Source of the DNA: Deltaproteobacteria bacterium
GTDB lineage: Bacteria > Desulfobacterota > GWC2-55-46 > DRQE01
Length of the DNA stretch: 6,470 bases
Direction of reading: 5' to 3'
NCBI GenBank assembly: GCA_016219165.1
Contig: JACRCB010000209.1
Span: 1-6,470, forward strand
The notes beneath the pieces were generated by a model. It was not told the origin of the DNA. It was given only the letters and a program-made list of their open reading frames with translations, and ran no database searches. The translations under genes were made by a program, and so were the position numbers. Within the stretch, counting starts at the first letter, position 1; every line of letters begins with the position of its first letter. Shown here one piece after another: positions 5,310 to 6,470 of this stretch.

Positions 5310-5487
5310 AGCTTGTCTCCAATCCGTCGGTCTCAATCGCGGGCACTTCCGTATCCACTCCTTTGCGGGCTGAATACTTTCATGCCTTGATTATCGAGGC
5401 CTCCTTAGGCGGTTTGCACGCGCCCTGCGGATGGGTCTTACGCACGCACGCGTTAGTTCAGGCAACGCCTATTTTTAAACCCTCTCT
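5286..5487 (-). ncRNA. Candidate structured small RNA, about 200 nt, possibly 6S-like
   Basis: The 307-base space between the lipoprotein gene and lpxK has no convincing protein gene. A minus-strand transcript from the promoter at 5494-5521 would begin near 5487 and end in a U7 run at 5286. Its 5' segment 5456-5476 pairs with 5288-5309 over 21 base pairs with one bulged C and two G-U pairs, closing the whole molecule. Inside, CCCAUCCG can pair with CGGAUUGG (7 of 8), flanked by unpaired strands of about 20 and 9 bases. GUAUUCA/UGGAUAC and short GCCU/AGGC hairpins lie further in. A closed terminal stem, an internal bubble and about 200 nt recall 6S RNA, which binds RNA polymerase, but I recognise no conserved 6S sequence and the interior looks branched. 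SRP RNA, RNase P RNA, tmRNA and the common riboswitch cores were looked for and not found. Confidence 0.55.
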
Positions 5488-5493
5488 ATTTAT

Positions 5494-5521
5494 ATTATAG
5501 CACAATCAGGGCTCGGCGCAA
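5494..5521 (-). promoter_or_regulatory. Promoter for the candidate non-coding RNA
   Basis: On the minus strand a perfect -10 TATAAT (5499-5494) lies 16 bases after TTGCGC (5521-5516), a partial -35 match. It falls 17 bases beyond the lpxK stop and points away from lpxK into a region with no gene. A consensus promoter in that place needs a non-coding transcript to explain it. Both boxes are read directly; activity is inferred. Confidence 0.6.
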
Positions 5522-5537
5522 GGCGGCATGCAGCACG

Positions 5538-6470
5538 TTATTCCCGCTGGCTCTTCCCGAGTTTTTCTTCTATGATTTCGAGGAATCTCTCTTTTTTCCC
5601 CAAAGAAACCTCTATCGCGAGTGTTACCACGGGCATACCGCCTATGGGGCGGGATTTAAGCCTCACATAATCTTTTTCCGTGGTAACGATAAGTTCCGCA
5701 TCCCCGGCTTCTTTTCTAATCCTTTCCATGTCCGCCGGGGCATACCAGTGGTGGTCCGGGAAGTTTATGGCGCTCACAACGATTGCCCCGCACCCTTTGA
5801 GGGTTTCGAGAAAGGAGTCCGGGTTTGCAATGGCGCAAAGAGCCGAAACCCTTTTCCCCTTAAGACCCTTTATATCGAGTTCCCTTCCATCGGAATCATA
5901 AAGGCCGGCCGGCCTGTATACGAACCCGAAACAAGGTTTCTCAACCCCCTCGAGTGCATGCCCGGCCTTGCCGCCTTTTATCATTATGATATCCGCCCTC
6001 TTCATGCCATCGAGCGGTTCCCGGAGCGGCCCGCGCGGAAGGAGGTATCCGCTGCCGAACCATCTCTTCGAATCCAAAAGCAGTATGTCTATGTCCCTCT
6101 TCAGCCGTATATGCTGGAAACCGTCATCGAGTATGATTACGTCCGGAGAGAACCTCTCGAACGCGCGGAGCCCGGAAATCACCCTGTCCTTTCCCACGAT
6201 TACCGGCACGCCAATGAGTCTTTCGGCCATGAGATACGGCTCATCCCCCGCCTCCTCCGGAGAAACGAGCGTTCTTTCGCCGTCCGATACGGCCGCCACC
6301 CCGCGGCCCTTTCTCTTGTATCCCCTGCTTAAGACCAATACCTTCAACCCCTTTTCCCTCAACCGCTTCGCAAGGAATATTACCATCGGGGTCTTGCCGC
6401 TCCCGCCTGCCGTTATGTTGCCTACGGATATGACCCTGCAGGGAAGTTCCTCTTTTTTTAGAATCCCCGC
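5538..6470 (-). CDS. lpxK: Tetraacyldisaccharide 4'-kinase, cut by right edge
   Basis: LpxK phosphorylates the 4' position of the tetraacyl-disaccharide to make lipid IVA, at the cytoplasmic face of the inner membrane, in lipid A synthesis. The 310 visible residues begin inside the protein: the frame is open to the edge and contains the strand and P-loop SVGNITAGGSGKTP (visible residues 15-28). Starting at the Met at 6386 would remove this essential ATP site, so that Met is internal. Further on are LSRGY, the Walker-B-like LDDGFQH (114-120), LPRGPLREP, FPDHHWY and TTEKDYVRL, all family signatures. The family is usually about 320-350 residues, so only a short N-terminal part is missing. The gene converges on the lipoprotein gene, with the candidate small RNA in between on its own strand. 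Confidence 0.95.
   Translation of the reverse strand, partial: AGILKKEELPCRVISVGNITAGGSGKTPMVIFLAKRLREKGLKVLVLSRGYKRKGRGVAAVSDGERTLVSPEEAGDEPYLMAERLIGVPVIVGKDRVISGLRAFERFSPDVIILDDGFQHIRLKRDIDILLLDSKRWFGSGYLLPRGPLREPLDGMKRADIIMIKGGKAGHALEGVEKPCFGFVYRPAGLYDSDGRELDIKGLKGKRVSALCAIANPDSFLETLKGCGAIVVSAINFPDHHWYAPADMERIRKEAGDAELIVTTEKDYVRLKSRPIGGMPVVTLAIEVSLGKKERFLEIIEEKLGKSQRE

Noticed and set aside
5286..5487. Cobalamin or c-di-GMP riboswitch, SRP RNA, RNase P RNA or tmRNA
   Set aside because: Short resemblances such as GCAAACC and GGAGAC occur, but the conserved cores of these families are absent, and no gene lies immediately downstream for a riboswitch to control.
5252..5500. Open 82-codon plus-strand frame in the lipoprotein-lpxK gap
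   Set aside because: It has no ribosome site and no recognisable domain, its ends coincide with the long inverted repeat, and it runs into the opposing TATAAT promoter. The structured RNA explains the region better.
5748..6332. 194-codon plus-strand frame
   Set aside because: It is antisense to lpxK, which is certain from its P-loop and DDGFQ motifs. No ribosome site or domain supports it.
6384..6386. lpxK start at ATG 6386
   Set aside because: The frame continues upstream to the window edge and includes the GGSGKTP P-loop that the enzyme needs, so this Met is internal.
1..6470. CRISPR array, tRNA or rRNA genes, insertion sequence or phage attachment site
   Set aside because: No regularly spaced direct repeats, no tRNA-like or rRNA sequence, no transposase or integrase frame, and no direct-repeat boundaries were seen.

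Overview
The window is a piece of a Gram-negative bacterial chromosome of roughly even GC content. LpxK (lipid A synthesis), an outer-membrane lipoprotein and an outer-membrane porin with a fused c-type haem together imply a two-membrane cell with a periplasmic cytochrome c maturation system. The gene style (KamA with a small MerR partner, a porin-cytochrome fusion, a PEGA lipoprotein) suggests a deltaproteobacterial/Desulfobacterota- or Nitrospirota-like lineage. That placement is an inference and not secure.

Left half, all on the minus strand. Reading leftwards from about 2650: a 91-residue MerR-type DNA-binding protein, lysine 2,3-aminomutase (kamA), orotate phosphoribosyltransferase (pyrE), and the first 97 residues of orotidine-5'-phosphate decarboxylase (pyrF), which runs off the left edge. 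merR and kamA are 12 bases apart, and the kamA Shine-Dalgarno directly follows the merR stop. pyrE follows kamA after 68 bases. A 193-base gap with an imperfect palindromic repeat separates pyrE from pyrF, so the last two steps of UMP synthesis lie next to a beta-lysine-forming enzyme.

Centre. Positions 2651-2914 form an AT-rich divergent control region. A perfect 8-base inverted repeat there contains a TTGACA box facing each way, so one operator could control both the merR-kamA side and the rightward gene. The rightward gene encodes a 435-residue exported protein with one CxxCH haem site followed by an outer-membrane beta-barrel ending in Phe. This is the architecture and N-terminal motif of Cyc2-type porin-cytochrome fusions, whose characterised members oxidise extracellular Fe(II). 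It is the most notable gene here. A perfect 14-base inverted repeat separates it from a second rightward gene, an outer-membrane lipoprotein with a C-terminal PEGA domain.

Right end. lpxK lies on the minus strand and is cut by the right edge. Between it and the convergent lipoprotein gene is a 307-base region with no credible protein gene. It holds a good minus-strand promoter and an approximately 200-nt candidate structured RNA, whose ends pair in a long stem and which stops at a run of seven U. Size and closed-end layout resemble 6S RNA, but I could not confirm a family.
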